A DNA stretch of 64,000 bases from Paenibacillus pectinilyticus (GCF_001700435.1 NZ_LYPC01000010.1:62001-126000); one strand, 5' to 3'; positions 36,711 to 47,013 are shown, counted from the first letter of the stretch. Notes: generated by a model not told the origin, from the letters alone. A program made the numbers and translations.

Positions 36711-37756
36711 GAGCTTCCGAGCGCGATCTCACAATTCGAAGTAAAAGCTTTTCATTTCTAGTAAGCAAGAAAGCGATCATGATTATACTAGCCCTCTTCA
36801 TCGCCGTTATCTTGATGATGATTGTGAGCACAGGGATCGGCAGTATTACGATCAAACCATTTGATGTCATTCGAGCCGTATTTGGCCATGGGGAAGGTCC
36901 CAGTACAATGATTGTTCGGACGCTGCGCTTACCACGTGTCATTATCGCCGTCTTGATTGGCGCATCTTTAGGAGTTTCAGGTGCCATTCTACAAGGGATT
37001 GTACGTAACCCGTTAACCTCCCCAGATACGATTGGCACAACAGGAGGCGCTACTTTAGGCGCAGTGGCTTTCTTCTTCTTTTTCTCGGATGAGCTCAGCA
37101 TTCATTGGCTGCCCGTAGCGGCTATTCTAGGCGCATTCCTTGCAACCTTATTCGTTTATATCCTGTCTTGGAAAAATGGCATTACACCCTTGCGGCTTGT
37201 TCTTATTGGAACGGGGCTCACTGCTGCGATGAGTGCGTTATCCTATCTGATGATGCTCACTGGCCCCATTGTGCTCGCCCAGCAATCACTTACTTTCATG
37301 ACGGGCAGCATTTACGGGGTATCCTGGACCAAAGCGGTCTATCCCTTGCTTCCTTGGGTTATTGTTTTGATACCCATCATTTTCATCTATGCGCGGCATA
37401 TCACGGTTCAGTCCTTGGGAGAGGATATCGCCCAGAGTGTGGGAAGTCGGGTTCAACGTCAGCGTTTCCTCTTGATCATGCTCAGTGTTGCCCTGTCCGG
37501 GGCTGCTGTCGCGTTCGGCGGTGCTATTAACTTCATCGGCCTCATGGCGCCACATATCTCTCGGAAACTGGTTGGTCCTAGTTTTGGTGCCCTGATTCCT
37601 GTTTCGGCGCTTACGGGTTCGCTGCTTCTGCTCTTTGCAGACTTAGTTGGTCGGTCCCTGTTCAAGCCCCATGACATTCCAGCAGGCGTCTTCACAGCAG
37701 CTATCGGCGCCCCTATCTTCATCTACGTGCTATATCGCAGTAGAAATCGCGGATAA
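36707..37756 (+). CDS. Iron-siderophore ABC transporter permease (FecCD family), second subunit
   Basis: 349 residues with the same architecture: RLPRVIIAVLIGASLGVSGA near 67-86, RNPLTSPDTIGTTGGA, and INFIGLMAPHISRKLVG near 270-286. Its ATG overlaps the stop of the first permease. Together they resemble the YfiZ/YfhA pair of Bacillus. Confidence 0.94.
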   Translation: MRASERDLTIRSKSFSFLVSKKAIMIILALFIAVILMMIVSTGIGSITIKPFDVIRAVFGHGEGPSTMIVRTLRLPRVIIAVLIGASLGVSGAILQGIVRNPLTSPDTIGTTGGATLGAVAFFFFFSDELSIHWLPVAAILGAFLATLFVYILSWKNGITPLRLVLIGTGLTAAMSALSYLMMLTGPIVLAQQSLTFMTGSIYGVSWTKAVYPLLPWVIVLIPIIFIYARHITVQSLGEDIAQSVGSRVQRQRFLLIMLSVALSGAAVAFGGAINFIGLMAPHISRKLVGPSFGALIPVSALTGSLLLLFADLVGRSLFKPHDIPAGVFTAAIGAPIFIYVLYRSRNRG

Positions 37757-37793
37757 CCCCGCATTTTCTACCTAAATAAAGGAGAACGAGCTC

Positions 37794-38624
37794 ATGACTA
37801 CCTCAGACAAGGCACTCGAAGCCCAATCACTTCAATTAACATACGGGGACACAACCATTTTCCAAAGTTTACATTTACAAATTCCGAAGGGTAAAATAAC
37901 GGTCTTTATCGGCAGTAACGGCTGTGGGAAATCCACCTTACTTCGTTCGCTTGCCCGGCTCATGAAGCCGACTTCGGGAAGCATTCTTTTAGACAGCCAT
38001 GAAATCGCCAAGCTTTCTACAAAAGAAGTCGCTAGACGGATGGCTATCCTGCCGCAAGGGCCCACAGCGCCCGAAGGGCTCACCGTCAGGCAGCTCGTCA
38101 AGCAGGGCCGCTATCCTTATCAGAGCTGGCTGCAGCAATGGTCCGCTGAGGATGAAAGCAAGGTGATGCGTGCACTCGAGCTAACGAATATGCTTGAGTT
38201 CGGCGATCGCACCGTAGACTCGCTCTCCGGCGGCCAACGCCAACGCGCTTGGATCGCCATGACCTTGGCTCAGGACACACCTACTTTGCTGTTGGATGAG
38301 CCGACTACGTATCTGGATTTAACCCACCAAATCGAGGTGCTCGATTTATTATTCGAACTGAACGAACAAGAGCAGCGCACGATCGTGATGGTGCTCCATG
38401 ACATCAATCTAGCTTGCCGCTATGCACACCATATCGTCAGTATCAAGCGCGGTTCCGTGTACGCGGAAGGAAAACCGGAAGACATCGTGAATGCCCAATT
38501 GCTGCGAGATGTGTTTGATATGGAGAGCGAAGTGACGACAGATCCGATCTTTGGTACGCCCATGTGCATCCCTTACGGCAAGGGTCGCAATTTACTGAAC
38601 AAACAACCCCAATCACAATTGTGA
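37794..38624 (+). CDS. Iron-siderophore ABC transporter ATP-binding protein
   Basis: 276 residues, FepC/YusV type. Walker [10 protein letters not shown] near residue 39, signature [17 protein letters not shown], Walker [20 protein letters not shown] and the H-loop His in [27 protein letters not shown] precedes the ATG. Last gene of the plus-strand iron operon, 37 bp after the second permease. Confidence 0.95.
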   Translation: MTTSDKALEAQSLQLTYGDTTIFQSLHLQIPKGKITVFIGSNGCGKSTLLRSLARLMKPTSGSILLDSHEIAKLSTKEVARRMAILPQGPTAPEGLTVRQLVKQGRYPYQSWLQQWSAEDESKVMRALELTNMLEFGDRTVDSLSGGQRQRAWIAMTLAQDTPTLLLDEPTTYLDLTHQIEVLDLLFELNEQEQRTIVMVLHDINLACRYAHHIVSIKRGSVYAEGKPEDIVNAQLLRDVFDMESEVTTDPIFGTPMCIPYGKGRNLLNKQPQSQL

Positions 38625-38633
38625 TCGGGGTTG
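38604..38633. terminator. Hairpin at the end of the iron-transport operon
   Basis: CAACCCCAATCAC/GTGATCGGGGTTG stem (one mismatch) with an AATT loop; the ATPase stop codon lies inside the stem. T-rich sequence follows better on the minus strand (TTTG) than on the plus strand, so efficiency is uncertain. Confidence 0.6.
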
Positions 38634-38660
38634 CCTTCATCGGTATAAGAGGTATAAGTG

Positions 38661-39023
38661 CTAAATCGTACGTGCATAAGAAGCCATATTATAGTTACTC
38701 TCGAACATGACGCTAAGTGAAATGATATTCTTCCTTACTGTAAAATCAAACATGATTTCGCCATGCGTCCAGCTTTTCTTACGTTTAAGGGATTCAATCG
38801 CCATTTGACGGAAGGATTGATATTGCAACTCCGAAAGCCCCGCACTCCAAACCGCTGGCAGTACCCCATCTAAGCTTTCGAACGGCAAATGCTTAATGCC
38901 AAATTTACCAATCTCATTGTTACGGATGTGAACGAATACCGTACCAGAACTCACATGTGAAAGCTCATCCTTAAGCTTCCGAAATACTACATCAATTTGT
39001 TTTGCCAAAGTCATATTTTCCAA
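38661..39023 (-). CDS. Small cytosolic protein, unknown function
   Basis: 120 residues with no membrane helix or known motif; alternating strand/helix pattern (TVFVHIRNNEIGKFGIKH, then KKSWTHGEIMFDF). AAGGAGGAATAAG lies before the ATG. The 320-bp AT-rich gap between it and the chemoreceptor gene (39024-39343) holds no other gene; a possible -10 TATAAT is at 39245-39250 but no good -35 was found. Confidence 0.7.
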   Translation of the reverse strand: MENMTLAKQIDVVFRKLKDELSHVSSGTVFVHIRNNEIGKFGIKHLPFESLDGVLPAVWSAGLSELQYQSFRQMAIESLKRKKSWTHGEIMFDFTVRKNIISLSVMFESNYNMASYARTI

Positions 39024-39343
39024 AATAATCTTATTCCTCCTTAAATTAAAATTATTTACTAATTATGTTAATAATGTGACTGTAGACCTATTATACCTAT
39101 AGGATTTACATAATTCAACAGTAAATTTCCAATATTTGAATAATTCGCTATTTTCTTTATATTCACTTTATATAAATCCCAATTTTATTGTAATTATCGA
39201 GCGATTGTTGTCGAAAAACTGTAGAATGTTTCCAAGTTCAATGATATAATTTTTGAATATCGCCAACATGCAAGCCGTTTTCGATTACCGAAAATGTATA
39301 CTTTCCTATGTGGTAGACAAATTTTGCAGAGGAGTCGGTCTGA

Positions 39344-40603
39344 ATGGAACAACTATCATCCTTATCGTTTAGAAAGAAACTACAACTTGGTTGTTTTGCA
39401 CTCATTGGTTTAAATTCACTTTTCATGATGATTGTCACATTTGCCTCAGACTGGAACCGCTTACTTGGTATTGTTTTCCTAATTATTATCCTCGCTGGCA
39501 GCTATCCGTTCATTCGTTGGTTTGAAGGGCAGCTTACAGAGCCAATTGACGGGATCTCCCGCATTGCACTTAACATCTCCAAAGGTGACTTCTCTCAGAA
39601 GGTAGCGATTACTTCGGATGATTCCCTTGGTCAACTCGGCCAATCCTTTAATAAAATGATTGATAAGCTTCGCGATATTTTACGCGATACCGGTTCTATT
39701 TCGAAGCAAGTTTTCCAAACAAGCCGTGATATCTATGTGAAGAATGAAAGCTTCCGCACAGTCCTAGAGCAAGTGAGCATTTCGGCCCATGAGCTAGCTG
39801 CTGGTGCAGGACAAATTTCCGAAGAGATTTCGGGCGTATCCATTACCTCCAAAGATATTGAAGTGAAGATCGTGAACTATGCCGGATCGGCCAAAGAAAT
39901 GAAAAACCGTTCCGACCTCATGATGACCCTCGTTGAGAAGGGACGCACGTCTGTTGAAAGCCAAGGCGTAGGTATGAAACGAAATGTGGAAGTTACACGT
40001 CAAGTATCTGATACGATCGATATGCTTGCCCGCCAAGCAGCAGGTATTACGAATGTTACGCGTTCCATTTCTGAGATTGCTGAGCAAACCAACCTATTGT
40101 CCCTCAACGCCTCCATTGAAGCCGCTCGAGCTGGTGAACACGGACGCGGCTTTGCGATTGTCGCACAGGAAGTGCGTAAGCTAGCTGAAGAATCCACTTC
40201 ACTTACACGCGAAGTTTTCGGATTCGTCAAGAGCATTGAGCAAGGTATTAAGGATGCGATTCGCAGCATTCAAGTGAATGAGGATGTCGTTAAGAAACAA
40301 ACCGTCCTCATCGATCAGACCGAAATCGTATTTGCTGAGATTGTTGGCAGCGTTGGATTTATTTCGGAAGAGATTACTCGCTTCGCGGAAGAAAGCGAAA
40401 GCATGCTGCAGAGCTCTGGACAAATTGCTGCTGCTATGGAAAACATTTCCGCGATCACGGAAGAATCCGCGGCTGGCACGCAAGAGGTTTCGGCTTCGAT
40501 GAATGAACAAATTAACACGGTACAAGGTATCGTTACCCAAGCAGAAGAAATGACACGCGTGGTTACGCAATTGCAACAAACGATCCAGATATTCAAACTT
40601 TAA
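39344..40603 (+). CDS. Methyl-accepting chemotaxis protein without extracellular sensor domain
   Basis: 419 residues. Two N-terminal membrane helices (about 16-34 and 38-57) are separated by only a few residues, so there is no periplasmic sensing domain. A HAMP-like segment (about 60-110, with [16 protein letters not shown]) is followed by the coiled-coil signalling domain with the conserved hairpin tip [20 protein letters not shown] and [18 protein letters not shown] near 245-285. It likely senses membrane or cytosolic state and signals to CheA. AGAGGAGTCGG precedes the ATG. No che gene is adjacent. Confidence 0.93.
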   Translation: MEQLSSLSFRKKLQLGCFALIGLNSLFMMIVTFASDWNRLLGIVFLIIILAGSYPFIRWFEGQLTEPIDGISRIALNISKGDFSQKVAITSDDSLGQLGQSFNKMIDKLRDILRDTGSISKQVFQTSRDIYVKNESFRTVLEQVSISAHELAAGAGQISEEISGVSITSKDIEVKIVNYAGSAKEMKNRSDLMMTLVEKGRTSVESQGVGMKRNVEVTRQVSDTIDMLARQAAGITNVTRSISEIAEQTNLLSLNASIEAARAGEHGRGFAIVAQEVRKLAEESTSLTREVFGFVKSIEQGIKDAIRSIQVNEDVVKKQTVLIDQTEIVFAEIVGSVGFISEEITRFAEESESMLQSSGQIAAAMENISAITEESAAGTQEVSASMNEQINTVQGIVTQAEEMTRVVTQLQQTIQIFKL

Positions 40604-40615
40604 TACATAGAACAA

Positions 40616-40649
40616 ACAACCCCCTGAGGTCTTGGCCTCAGGGGGTTGT
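40616..40649. terminator. Strong hairpin terminator between the chemoreceptor and pepF
   Basis: Perfect 14-bp stem ACAACCCCCTGAGG/CCTCAGGGGGTTGT with loop TCTTGG. TTTGTTC follows on the minus strand, and the stem may serve both converging genes. Confidence 0.75.
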
Positions 40650-40721
40650 GCATTCATATCCACTATGCCGCCCTTAATGGGCTCTACTGATCACCTGAGC
40701 CCGTGAAGTGCACAAGCTCGC

Positions 40722-42539
40722 TTATACGCGAACCTTCGCTTCCGTCAGCTCCATGAACTGCTTCACGTCCTGTGCAGCCATGTCAACAGCACTTTGCCAG
40801 AAATCTGGCTCGGTCAAATCCACGCCTAGATGCTTCTGAGCAAGCTCTTCCACGTTCATACTGCCCGTATCTCTTAGCAAGGAGATATACTTGTCTTCGA
40901 AGCTGGCACCTTCCTGTACCGCTCTGGCATAAATACCTGCGCTGAACATGTACCCGAATGTGTACGGGAAATTGTAGAAAGGTACATCCGTCGCATAGAA
41001 ATGCAGCTTCGCTGCCCAGAAATGCGGATGGTAGCTGCTTAATGCATCTTTGTATGCCAGTTTTTGCGCATCCACCATCAGCTCATTCAAGCGCTCCACA
41101 CTGACCAATCCTTGACTGCGTTCCGCATAGAAATTGGTCTCGAAAATAAATCGCGCATGAATGTTCATGAAGAACGCGATCGCCCGCTGGATTTTATCCT
41201 CCAGCAATACAATTCGCTCATCATCCGTGGACGCGCTCTTCACCACAGCATCCGCTACGATCATCTCCGCGAAGGTAGATGCCGTCTCGGCAACGTTCAT
41301 CGCATACTCTTGTGCAAGTGCTGGCATATCCGTCATCACATGCTGATGGTAGCCATGCCCCAGCTCATGAGCCAGCGTAGACACGTTATTCAGCGTCCCG
41401 CCATAGGTCATGAAGATACGCGTCTCACCTGCTAGCGGGAACGAGGTACAGAAGCCGCCTGGACGCTTTCCAGGGCGATCCTCCGCTTCAATCCAGCGTT
41501 TCTCGAAAGCATCCTCAGAGAAAGCAGCCAGCTTAGGACTGAACCGCTTGAATTGATCAATAATTAAACTTGCACCCTCGTCATAGGAAATCTTCTTCGA
41601 AGAATCGCCAAGCGGCGCATCTACATCAACCCAAGCAAGCTTATCGACGCCAAGCAGCTTTGCTTTGCGATTTAGATAATCAACGAAAATGCCTTTATTA
41701 CGATCAATCACGTCCCACATGACGTTCAATGTTTTTTCTTCCATCCGATTGATCGCCAAGGGCTCTTTATGTATGCTCTTCCAGCCTCTAGCCTTATACA
41801 CCTGAAGACGGAAACCGGCCAAGTGATTGAGTGCTTCTGCACAGTATTCTTCTTTATCCGTCCAAGCCTGTTCCCACCTCTCGAACAAGTCCAAACGTTC
41901 TTCACGATTCTCCGTATGCAGCTTATTAAAAGCTTGACCTGCTGATAGATCAACCTGCTTGCCATCTACTTCAACTGCCATTGTGAATTGACCAACGGTC
42001 GAATTATACAAGTCGCTCCACCCATGATAGCCGTCTACGGCCAAATCATTAATTAGCGCTTCTTGCTCCGGAGGCAGCTTTTCATTCGCTAACGAGCGGC
42101 GTTCATCCAACGAGAAAGCGATAGACTTGAATGGTTCTTGCTTCAGCACTTCCGCCCAAACCTGATCCGGAACCCCAGTCAGAATTTGATCAAAATGCGT
42201 GAGAGAGGATAAATGCTCGGCATATAAGCTTTTGACTTGTCCGCTTAGCACAGGCGCTTTCTTATCCTTCTGATTATCTGCTTGCAAGCATCCAACGAAC
42301 GAATCCGCCTCATGAATATGCATGACATTGTGCTGGAGCAGCTCGATTAGCTGTGCCAGGGCTGAGGTATCCTCTACACGTTGTGGCGATGCCGTCTTAT
42401 GTACTTGCTCTTGAAAAGCTGCAATCGATTCCTGAAGCTTCTTCAGATGGGCTGCGAATGCCGGAGAATCACTTCCTCCAGGGAAAAAAGTTTCAAGATT
42501 CCATGTTTGATTGAGAGGTAATGTTAACAATGCGATCAC
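40722..42539 (-). CDS. pepF: Oligoendopeptidase F family M3 metallopeptidase
   Basis: 605 residues, full length. The thermolysin-like zinc motif HELGH in LAHELGHGYHQ lies near residue 391, with the downstream Glu ligand region AETASTFAEMIVAD. N-terminal WNLETFFPGG is typical. It cleaves short oligopeptides in the cytosol. The frame opens with GTG 42539; TTG 42530 is an alternative with AGGTGATCGCA before it. Single gene. Confidence 0.94.
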   Translation of the reverse strand: MIALLTLPLNQTWNLETFFPGGSDSPAFAAHLKKLQESIAAFQEQVHKTASPQRVEDTSALAQLIELLQHNVMHIHEADSFVGCLQADNQKDKKAPVLSGQVKSLYAEHLSSLTHFDQILTGVPDQVWAEVLKQEPFKSIAFSLDERRSLANEKLPPEQEALINDLAVDGYHGWSDLYNSTVGQFTMAVEVDGKQVDLSAGQAFNKLHTENREERLDLFERWEQAWTDKEEYCAEALNHLAGFRLQVYKARGWKSIHKEPLAINRMEEKTLNVMWDVIDRNKGIFVDYLNRKAKLLGVDKLAWVDVDAPLGDSSKKISYDEGASLIIDQFKRFSPKLAAFSEDAFEKRWIEAEDRPGKRPGGFCTSFPLAGETRIFMTYGGTLNNVSTLAHELGHGYHQHVMTDMPALAQEYAMNVAETASTFAEMIVADAVVKSASTDDERIVLLEDKIQRAIAFFMNIHARFIFETNFYAERSQGLVSVERLNELMVDAQKLAYKDALSSYHPHFWAAKLHFYATDVPFYNFPYTFGYMFSAGIYARAVQEGASFEDKYISLLRDTGSMNVEELAQKHLGVDLTEPDFWQSAVDMAAQDVKQFMELTEAKVRV

Positions 42540-42685
42540 CTATCCTTTCCACTTTTAATTAAATCATATCCACTACCTAATCGCCAACTATCCTCATCTT
42601 CCTCATTGCTTCTAGCTAAAAAGTATGATTCAATTATGTATAGTTCCTTCGGACTAAATTGGAACAGGATGGGTGATTATTTTTT

Positions 42686-42850
42686 ATGAAACCGTTACAA
42701 ATATCTCCGGAAACTGCCGTCAAGCTAGCTGAGCAGCTGAAAGTACCTTTAGAACATCTCATGCATATGCCACAACACATTCTTTTGCAGAAATTAGCCG
42801 AACTCGCCAAAAATTCCACTTCGGAAAACAGCGAACCGGAAACGAAGTAG
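42686..42850 (+). CDS. YycC-like small protein
   Basis: 54 residues: MKPLQISPETAVKLAEQL, then VPLEHLMHMPQHILLQKLAEL. This matches the short YycC family of Bacillus in length and motif. GGATGGGTGATT lies before the ATG at 42686. Cytosolic, helical, function unknown. The same-strand Cys-containing ORF starts 4 bp after its stop. Confidence 0.75.
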   Translation: MKPLQISPETAVKLAEQLKVPLEHLMHMPQHILLQKLAELAKNSTSENSEPETK

Positions 42851-42854
42851 AACA

Positions 42855-43100
42855 TTGATTCCTTTTGCTAATACGTGGCCTTACGACATTATTATGAAGG
42901 ACGTTTATGTGGCCCAATGTCCCTTTTGTCTGAGCCCTAATGTACTGCTGCCGCTCAAAATTCATGAACTCACATCCATACATGAAGGTAAAAAGAAGCT
43001 TCTCGTCTTTCCTTGCTGTCATAATAAACTGACACTTATTGATACGGATCGTGATTATTTATTAGCAGATACCGCGGTACGAAATAAACTTAACTCGTAG
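42855..43100 (+). CDS. Small putative zinc-binding protein
   Basis: 81 residues if TTG 42855 is used; ATG 42894 would give 68. A CPFC pair and a later CCH (about 32 residues apart) could form a zinc ribbon. Basic middle segment KKKLLVFPCCHNKLT. The start has no strong ribosome site, so translation may be coupled to the YycC-like gene just upstream. Unknown function. Confidence 0.6.
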   Translation: MIPFANTWPYDIIMKDVYVAQCPFCLSPNVLLPLKIHELTSIHEGKKKLLVFPCCHNKLTLIDTDRDYLLADTAVRNKLNS

Positions 43101-43127
43101 TTCATTGCAAGGAGCCAATTAACCTTT

Positions 43128-44237
43128 ATGAATGAGTACCTCATTCCTTTGACAAGCGCATGTACCTTAGTGACCTTAAACTATTTGGCCATTAAGGCGC
43201 ACAGTAAGATGTTGATCGATTCCCACGAACACCTGCTTGCTCCGGTTCTCACAGGTCTAGCCAGTATCATCATGATGCTGGTTCCCTTGCCGGAGTCTTT
43301 TGGTTTAATCGATCTGCGTTCTCTCCCGATCTTCATGGCAGGATTGCGATATGGTTTGCCTGTCGCTCTCTTATCAACGATACTGCCTGCAGGTCTGGGT
43401 CTCTACTTACAAGAAAATCATGCCTGGTACATCATCGCACAAGACCTCATTGCTCCGGCATTCATTAGTTCTTTCTTCCACAACAAAGAATATCGCAACG
43501 GTTTCTTGGACATTCCTATTCGACATGCCCTGCAAATATGTGTATTCGTCTTCCTGCTGCACCTAATTACACAAGGCATCCTGACCAAGGGTTTGACATG
43601 GACGTATTCACTCGATCAACTGTTTATATTTGTGATTACATTCATCACGCTCGTCATGATCATTATTATGGTGAATGACGAGAACAAAAGCTGGCGGCTG
43701 CAGCGAAGGCTTGAACTACAAGCCAATCAAGATAGCTTAACGAAGCTGCCTAATTTAAGAAGCTTTATGCCAATTGCCCAAGGCGCCCTTCACAAACGGA
43801 AAGTGTCAATCATGATGATCGATCTCGATAATTTCAAATTATTTAACGATCGATTTGGACATTTGGAAGGCGATCAGCTGCTCCAAGAGGTTAGTTCCGT
43901 TTTACGTCAACTCATTGATGAACACGATTACTTAGCCAGATATGGCGGAGAAGAATTCATTCTGCTCAGTTCGGAGACAGATCCTAGCCGTATTCTCCAC
44001 TATGGTCAGACGTTATGTACATCCATTGCCGATTTATTCCTTTATAAAAAGAATGGCCTGGAAGCTGCTCCTATTACCATATCCATTGGCATCTCGACAG
44101 CCCAAACCTCTCTGGTTGATCTGAGAACACTGATCTCTGAAGCAGATCTTGCGCTCTATCAATCTAAGCATAATGGCAAAAACCAACCAACGCTCTATGG
44201 CCACACCTACCTAGATGAACAAAAAATGAACGCTTAA
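43128..44237 (+). CDS. Diguanylate cyclase with 5TM-LYT-type membrane sensor
   Basis: 369 residues. About six N-terminal helices (to residue 190) with the LPIFMAGLRYGLPVAL segment typical of 5TMR-LYT sensor domains, then a GGDEF domain. The active-site motif is GGEEF near 271, with upstream metal-binding Asp in MMIDLDNFKLFND. The inhibitory I-site RxxD, normally just before the GGDEF motif, reads DEHD here, so product inhibition may be absent. It makes c-di-GMP from two GTP. A PilZ receptor lies 5.5 kb downstream. AAGGAGCC lies 14 nt before the ATG. Confidence 0.93.
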   Translation: MNEYLIPLTSACTLVTLNYLAIKAHSKMLIDSHEHLLAPVLTGLASIIMMLVPLPESFGLIDLRSLPIFMAGLRYGLPVALLSTILPAGLGLYLQENHAWYIIAQDLIAPAFISSFFHNKEYRNGFLDIPIRHALQICVFVFLLHLITQGILTKGLTWTYSLDQLFIFVITFITLVMIIIMVNDENKSWRLQRRLELQANQDSLTKLPNLRSFMPIAQGALHKRKVSIMMIDLDNFKLFNDRFGHLEGDQLLQEVSSVLRQLIDEHDYLARYGGEEFILLSSETDPSRILHYGQTLCTSIADLFLYKKNGLEAAPITISIGISTAQTSLVDLRTLISEADLALYQSKHNGKNQPTLYGHTYLDEQKMNA

Positions 44238-44279
44238 CCGATCCCCGTCGTTCCCTGGGTCATGGTTAGCGTTCATTTT
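44223..44279. terminator. Bidirectional terminator between the diguanylate cyclase and DUF2225 genes
   Basis: AAAATGAACGCTTAACC pairs with GGTTAGCGTTCATTTT (one bulge); T-runs at both ends. The cyclase stop lies inside the left arm. Confidence 0.75.
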
Positions 44280-44303
44280 CGTTTCAGCCTACTCATTTAA
44301 CGA

Positions 44304-45005
44304 TTAGGTTGCTTGCTTCATTTCATCTGGCAATTCCAAGCGCAGGGCGAGCATATCCTCACGCGTTGTTATCCATTGCTCACGACTGGCTCTAATCATG
44401 CCGGCATCCATAATCTTGCGATCGTTAATGATTCTCGAAAACCATTTAATCGCATCCGGAAAGCGTTTCAATCTACGGTTCAACTCGCCCATTAAATACA
44501 TGAGCCTCGCATTATTCAAATCCATGCCTTCGGTTTCGAATACGTTCACATACGCATCCAACGCGAAGGAGAGAAACCGTTCTTCTTGTTCCTTGTCCCC
44601 TTTGCTCCGGTACAACCAAGCCAAGTGATGTAAGAGACCTGCAACTACGCGCGATTTCTCATTCTTAATCTGCGCACACAGGAGTGCTAGTTTGAAGCAA
44701 TGCAGCGAATCTTCCCATGTCCGTTCTCTGCAATAATCACGCATCGACCAGTTCAGCGCTACTTTCTCTTGGAACACAGCTCTCTGGGCCGGACTCCAGC
44801 TTTCCGAGAAATTCTCCGTATGTGCATACCCGCAAAATGGGCAAATCCGAACGACGTAGTAGTCTGGATTAATTTCATTGTAATGCAGGCAGAAATCCGA
44901 ATCTGACTTCGTAGCTTTTTTGAAGCTTGGTCGAACTTTTTTCGATTTATACGTATTCGTACAATAGGTGCAAGTCACTGAAATCTCATATAAGGGCTCG
45001 ACCAC
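44304..45005 (-). CDS. DUF2225 family protein (zinc-ribbon plus helical repeat)
   Basis: 233 residues. Two Cys pairs, CTYC near residues 12-15 and CPFCGY near 55-60, suggest a zinc-binding N-terminal domain. The rest is helical with TPR-like spacing (VVAGLLHHLAWLYRSKGD, LMYLMGELNRRLKRFPDAIKWFSRI). This is the DUF2225 pattern of spore-formers. Function unknown, cytosolic. Confidence 0.88.
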   Translation of the reverse strand: MVEPLYEISVTCTYCTNTYKSKKVRPSFKKATKSDSDFCLHYNEINPDYYVVRICPFCGYAHTENFSESWSPAQRAVFQEKVALNWSMRDYCRERTWEDSLHCFKLALLCAQIKNEKSRVVAGLLHHLAWLYRSKGDKEQEERFLSFALDAYVNVFETEGMDLNNARLMYLMGELNRRLKRFPDAIKWFSRIINDRKIMDAGMIRASREQWITTREDMLALRLELPDEMKQAT

Positions 45006-45056
45006 TTAAATTCCCGCCTTTTCCTAAGATTGTATGTAGTCAGTAGGAAGAACGGA

Positions 45057-45449
45057 CTATTCTTCCTCTGGTGTGTTCACGAAATGATAGGCAGAACCTC
45101 TTAGTCGTTCTATTAAAAATGCCTTCAGATCTTCCGGTAAGCCCACTTCAACCATGGCCTCCGACATGCATCCTAACCAAGCATCCGCACGTTCTTTGGT
45201 AATTGGAAAAGGCATATGACGAGCACGCATCATGGGATGTCCATGGCGATCAGAGTACAGTGTCGGCCCTCCGAAAAATTGGGTCAAAAACATCGTCTGT
45301 CTCTCTATAACCGGACCTATATTTTGGGGGAAAAGCGGCGAAAGTAACGGCTCCTGCTGTACTTTCGAGTAGAAGGCTTCTACTAAACGGCTAAGCGTTT
45401 CCGCACCTCCCAGTAATTCGTATAACGTTCTATTCTCATTCCCTGACAT
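45057..45449 (-). CDS. Truncated hemoglobin (group II/YjbI-like)
   Basis: 130-residue 2-on-2 globin. N-terminal LYELLGGAETLSRLVEAFYSKV and the FFGGPTLYSDRHGHPMMRARH segment (with proximal His in ARHMPFPI) fit group II (TrHbO) proteins; Bacillus YjbI is the homologue. Binds heme and oxygen; Trp in the DAWLGCM helix is characteristic of the group. Single gene. Confidence 0.93.
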   Translation of the reverse strand: MSGNENRTLYELLGGAETLSRLVEAFYSKVQQEPLLSPLFPQNIGPVIERQTMFLTQFFGGPTLYSDRHGHPMMRARHMPFPITKERADAWLGCMSEAMVEVGLPEDLKAFLIERLRGSAYHFVNTPEEE

Positions 45450-45477
45450 GCCATAAACCTCGCAATTCTATTGTTGT

Positions 45478-45576
45478 TCAATAGTTCTCTAAATCCTCAT
45501 CCCCTGCGTGCATGAGCGTTTCCCGAATGACAAACACGAACATACAGACAATCAAGCCGGCAATGACACCTGTCAT
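45478..45576 (-). CDS. Very small single-helix membrane protein
   Basis: 32 residues: one hydrophobic helix (TGVIAGLIVCMFVFVI) then an acidic tail MHAGDEDLENY. ATG 45576 is chosen because GGGAGTGATTC precedes it. The longer frame to 45723 is not supported. Function unknown. It lies between the globin gene and the divergent ylbJ. Confidence 0.55.
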   Translation of the reverse strand: MTGVIAGLIVCMFVFVIRETLMHAGDEDLENY

Positions 45577-45719
45577 TTGAATCACTCCCGATGTATAGGA
45601 TTTGAAACTTACTAGTTCTATTTTACCATAAAAAGAGGGACTGAACAGTCCCAAGCACCAAAATAAACGGCAGTACAGTCCTACTCGGACGCAACTGCTA
45701 ACTCCAGAAATTCGGGACG

Positions 45720-45748
45720 GCATGTATAGATGGGCTTGTTCATATAGT
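45720..45748 (+). promoter_or_regulatory. Possible sigma-E promoter of ylbJ
   Basis: CATATAGT (45741-45748) is one change from the sigma-E -10 CATACANT; a loose -35 GCATGTA ends 14 bp upstream. Fits a mother-cell sporulation gene but is short and degenerate. Confidence 0.35.
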
Positions 45749-45774
45749 GGAATAAGAGGAGGTATCCACCGTCT

Positions 45775-47013
45775 ATGCCCAAACGTGACTTCACCCCTGC
45801 GCTACTCATCTCGTTCGTGATTGTTGCCATTATTATATGCTTAGTCCTGTTCCCCCATGACGGGTTTCAAGCAGCTGTTCGTGGCGTTTCTATTTGGTGG
45901 GATGTGCTGTTCCCAGCCCTATTCCCCTTCTTTGTCATATCCGAAATTCTGCTGGGCTTCGGAATTGTTCATTTCTTCGGTACACTCCTGGATCCCATGA
46001 TGCGCCCTGTCTTCCGTATTCCTGGCATCGGCGGCTTCGTGCTGGCTATGGGCTTCGCTGCTGGCTACCCAGTCAGCGCAAAGCTGACTTCCCAGCTCTG
46101 GGACCAGAAGCTGGTGAATCGTGAAGAAGGTGAGCGGCTCGTAGCCTTCACGACAAGTTCCGATCCGATCTTTCTGATCGGAGCAGTGTCGATCGGCTTT
46201 TTCCACGACGCGTCCCTAGCGCTAATCTTAGCCGTTGCCCATTATGGAGGCTCGTTCTTAATCGGCCTGCTCATGCGGTTTCATGGCAGGAAAAGCATCC
46301 CTACACCTCAGCCGCCGAAAGAAAAAGGCTCCGTATGGAAGCAGGCTTTTATAACGATGCATAAAGCAAGAAATTTAGATGGCAGACCCTTAGGAACATT
46401 GTTAAGCGACGCCATTTTGAACTCCTTCCGATTAATTTTCGTCGTTGGCGGACTGGTTGTTTTCTTCTCCGTCGTTCTAACGATCCTTACATCCGCTCAA
46501 GTGATGAATGTGTTCTATGTATTAATCACATCCGTGTTGACCATTACAGGATTACCGCATGAGCTCTCGCAAGCCGTTATGAATGGGTTGTTCGAAGTAA
46601 CGCTCGGGGCCAAAGCCGCCGGTGGCGCTCCCGCCGATCTAGCCCTTGCCAGTAAAGTGGCAATCGGTGCCTTCATCCTCTCTTGGGGCGGACTTTCTGT
46701 ACATGCCCAAGTTGTCAGCTTATTAAGCCATACGAATATGCGCTATCTTCCTTTTCTTTTTGCCCGTTTCATTCATGCTATACTCTCTGCTGTTATTGTT
46801 CTCCTGATTTGGGACCCTATGCAGCGATTCCGAAGCCCTCAGGCTGTATTCAAGCCTCTATATGATACCGCGACACCCATTATGAGCTATATCAAGCTGC
46901 TTGTACCCCTGAGTGCGATGGTCATTGCCCTCGCTTTTACAGTCATCATAGGCCTATTCCTTGCATATTCCTTACTTAAACTGGTGTATGAAAAGGTTGG
47001 TGGAACAAGATAA
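45775..47013 (+). CDS. ylbJ: Sporulation integral membrane protein YlbJ
   Basis: 412 residues, eight to ten helices, with the nucleoside-recognition/gate-type segments GVSIWWDVLFPALFPFFVISEILLG near 39-63 and MGFAAGYPVSAKLTSQLW near 93-110, characteristic of YlbJ. In Bacillus ylbJ is a sigma-E gene needed for heat-resistant spores. AGAGGAGG precedes the ATG. It ends one base before the phosphorylase ATG. Confidence 0.93.
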   Translation: MPKRDFTPALLISFVIVAIIICLVLFPHDGFQAAVRGVSIWWDVLFPALFPFFVISEILLGFGIVHFFGTLLDPMMRPVFRIPGIGGFVLAMGFAAGYPVSAKLTSQLWDQKLVNREEGERLVAFTTSSDPIFLIGAVSIGFFHDASLALILAVAHYGGSFLIGLLMRFHGRKSIPTPQPPKEKGSVWKQAFITMHKARNLDGRPLGTLLSDAILNSFRLIFVVGGLVVFFSVVLTILTSAQVMNVFYVLITSVLTITGLPHELSQAVMNGLFEVTLGAKAAGGAPADLALASKVAIGAFILSWGGLSVHAQVVSLLSHTNMRYLPFLFARFIHAILSAVIVLLIWDPMQRFRSPQAVFKPLYDTATPIMSYIKLLVPLSAMVIALAFTVIIGLFLAYSLLKLVYEKVGGTR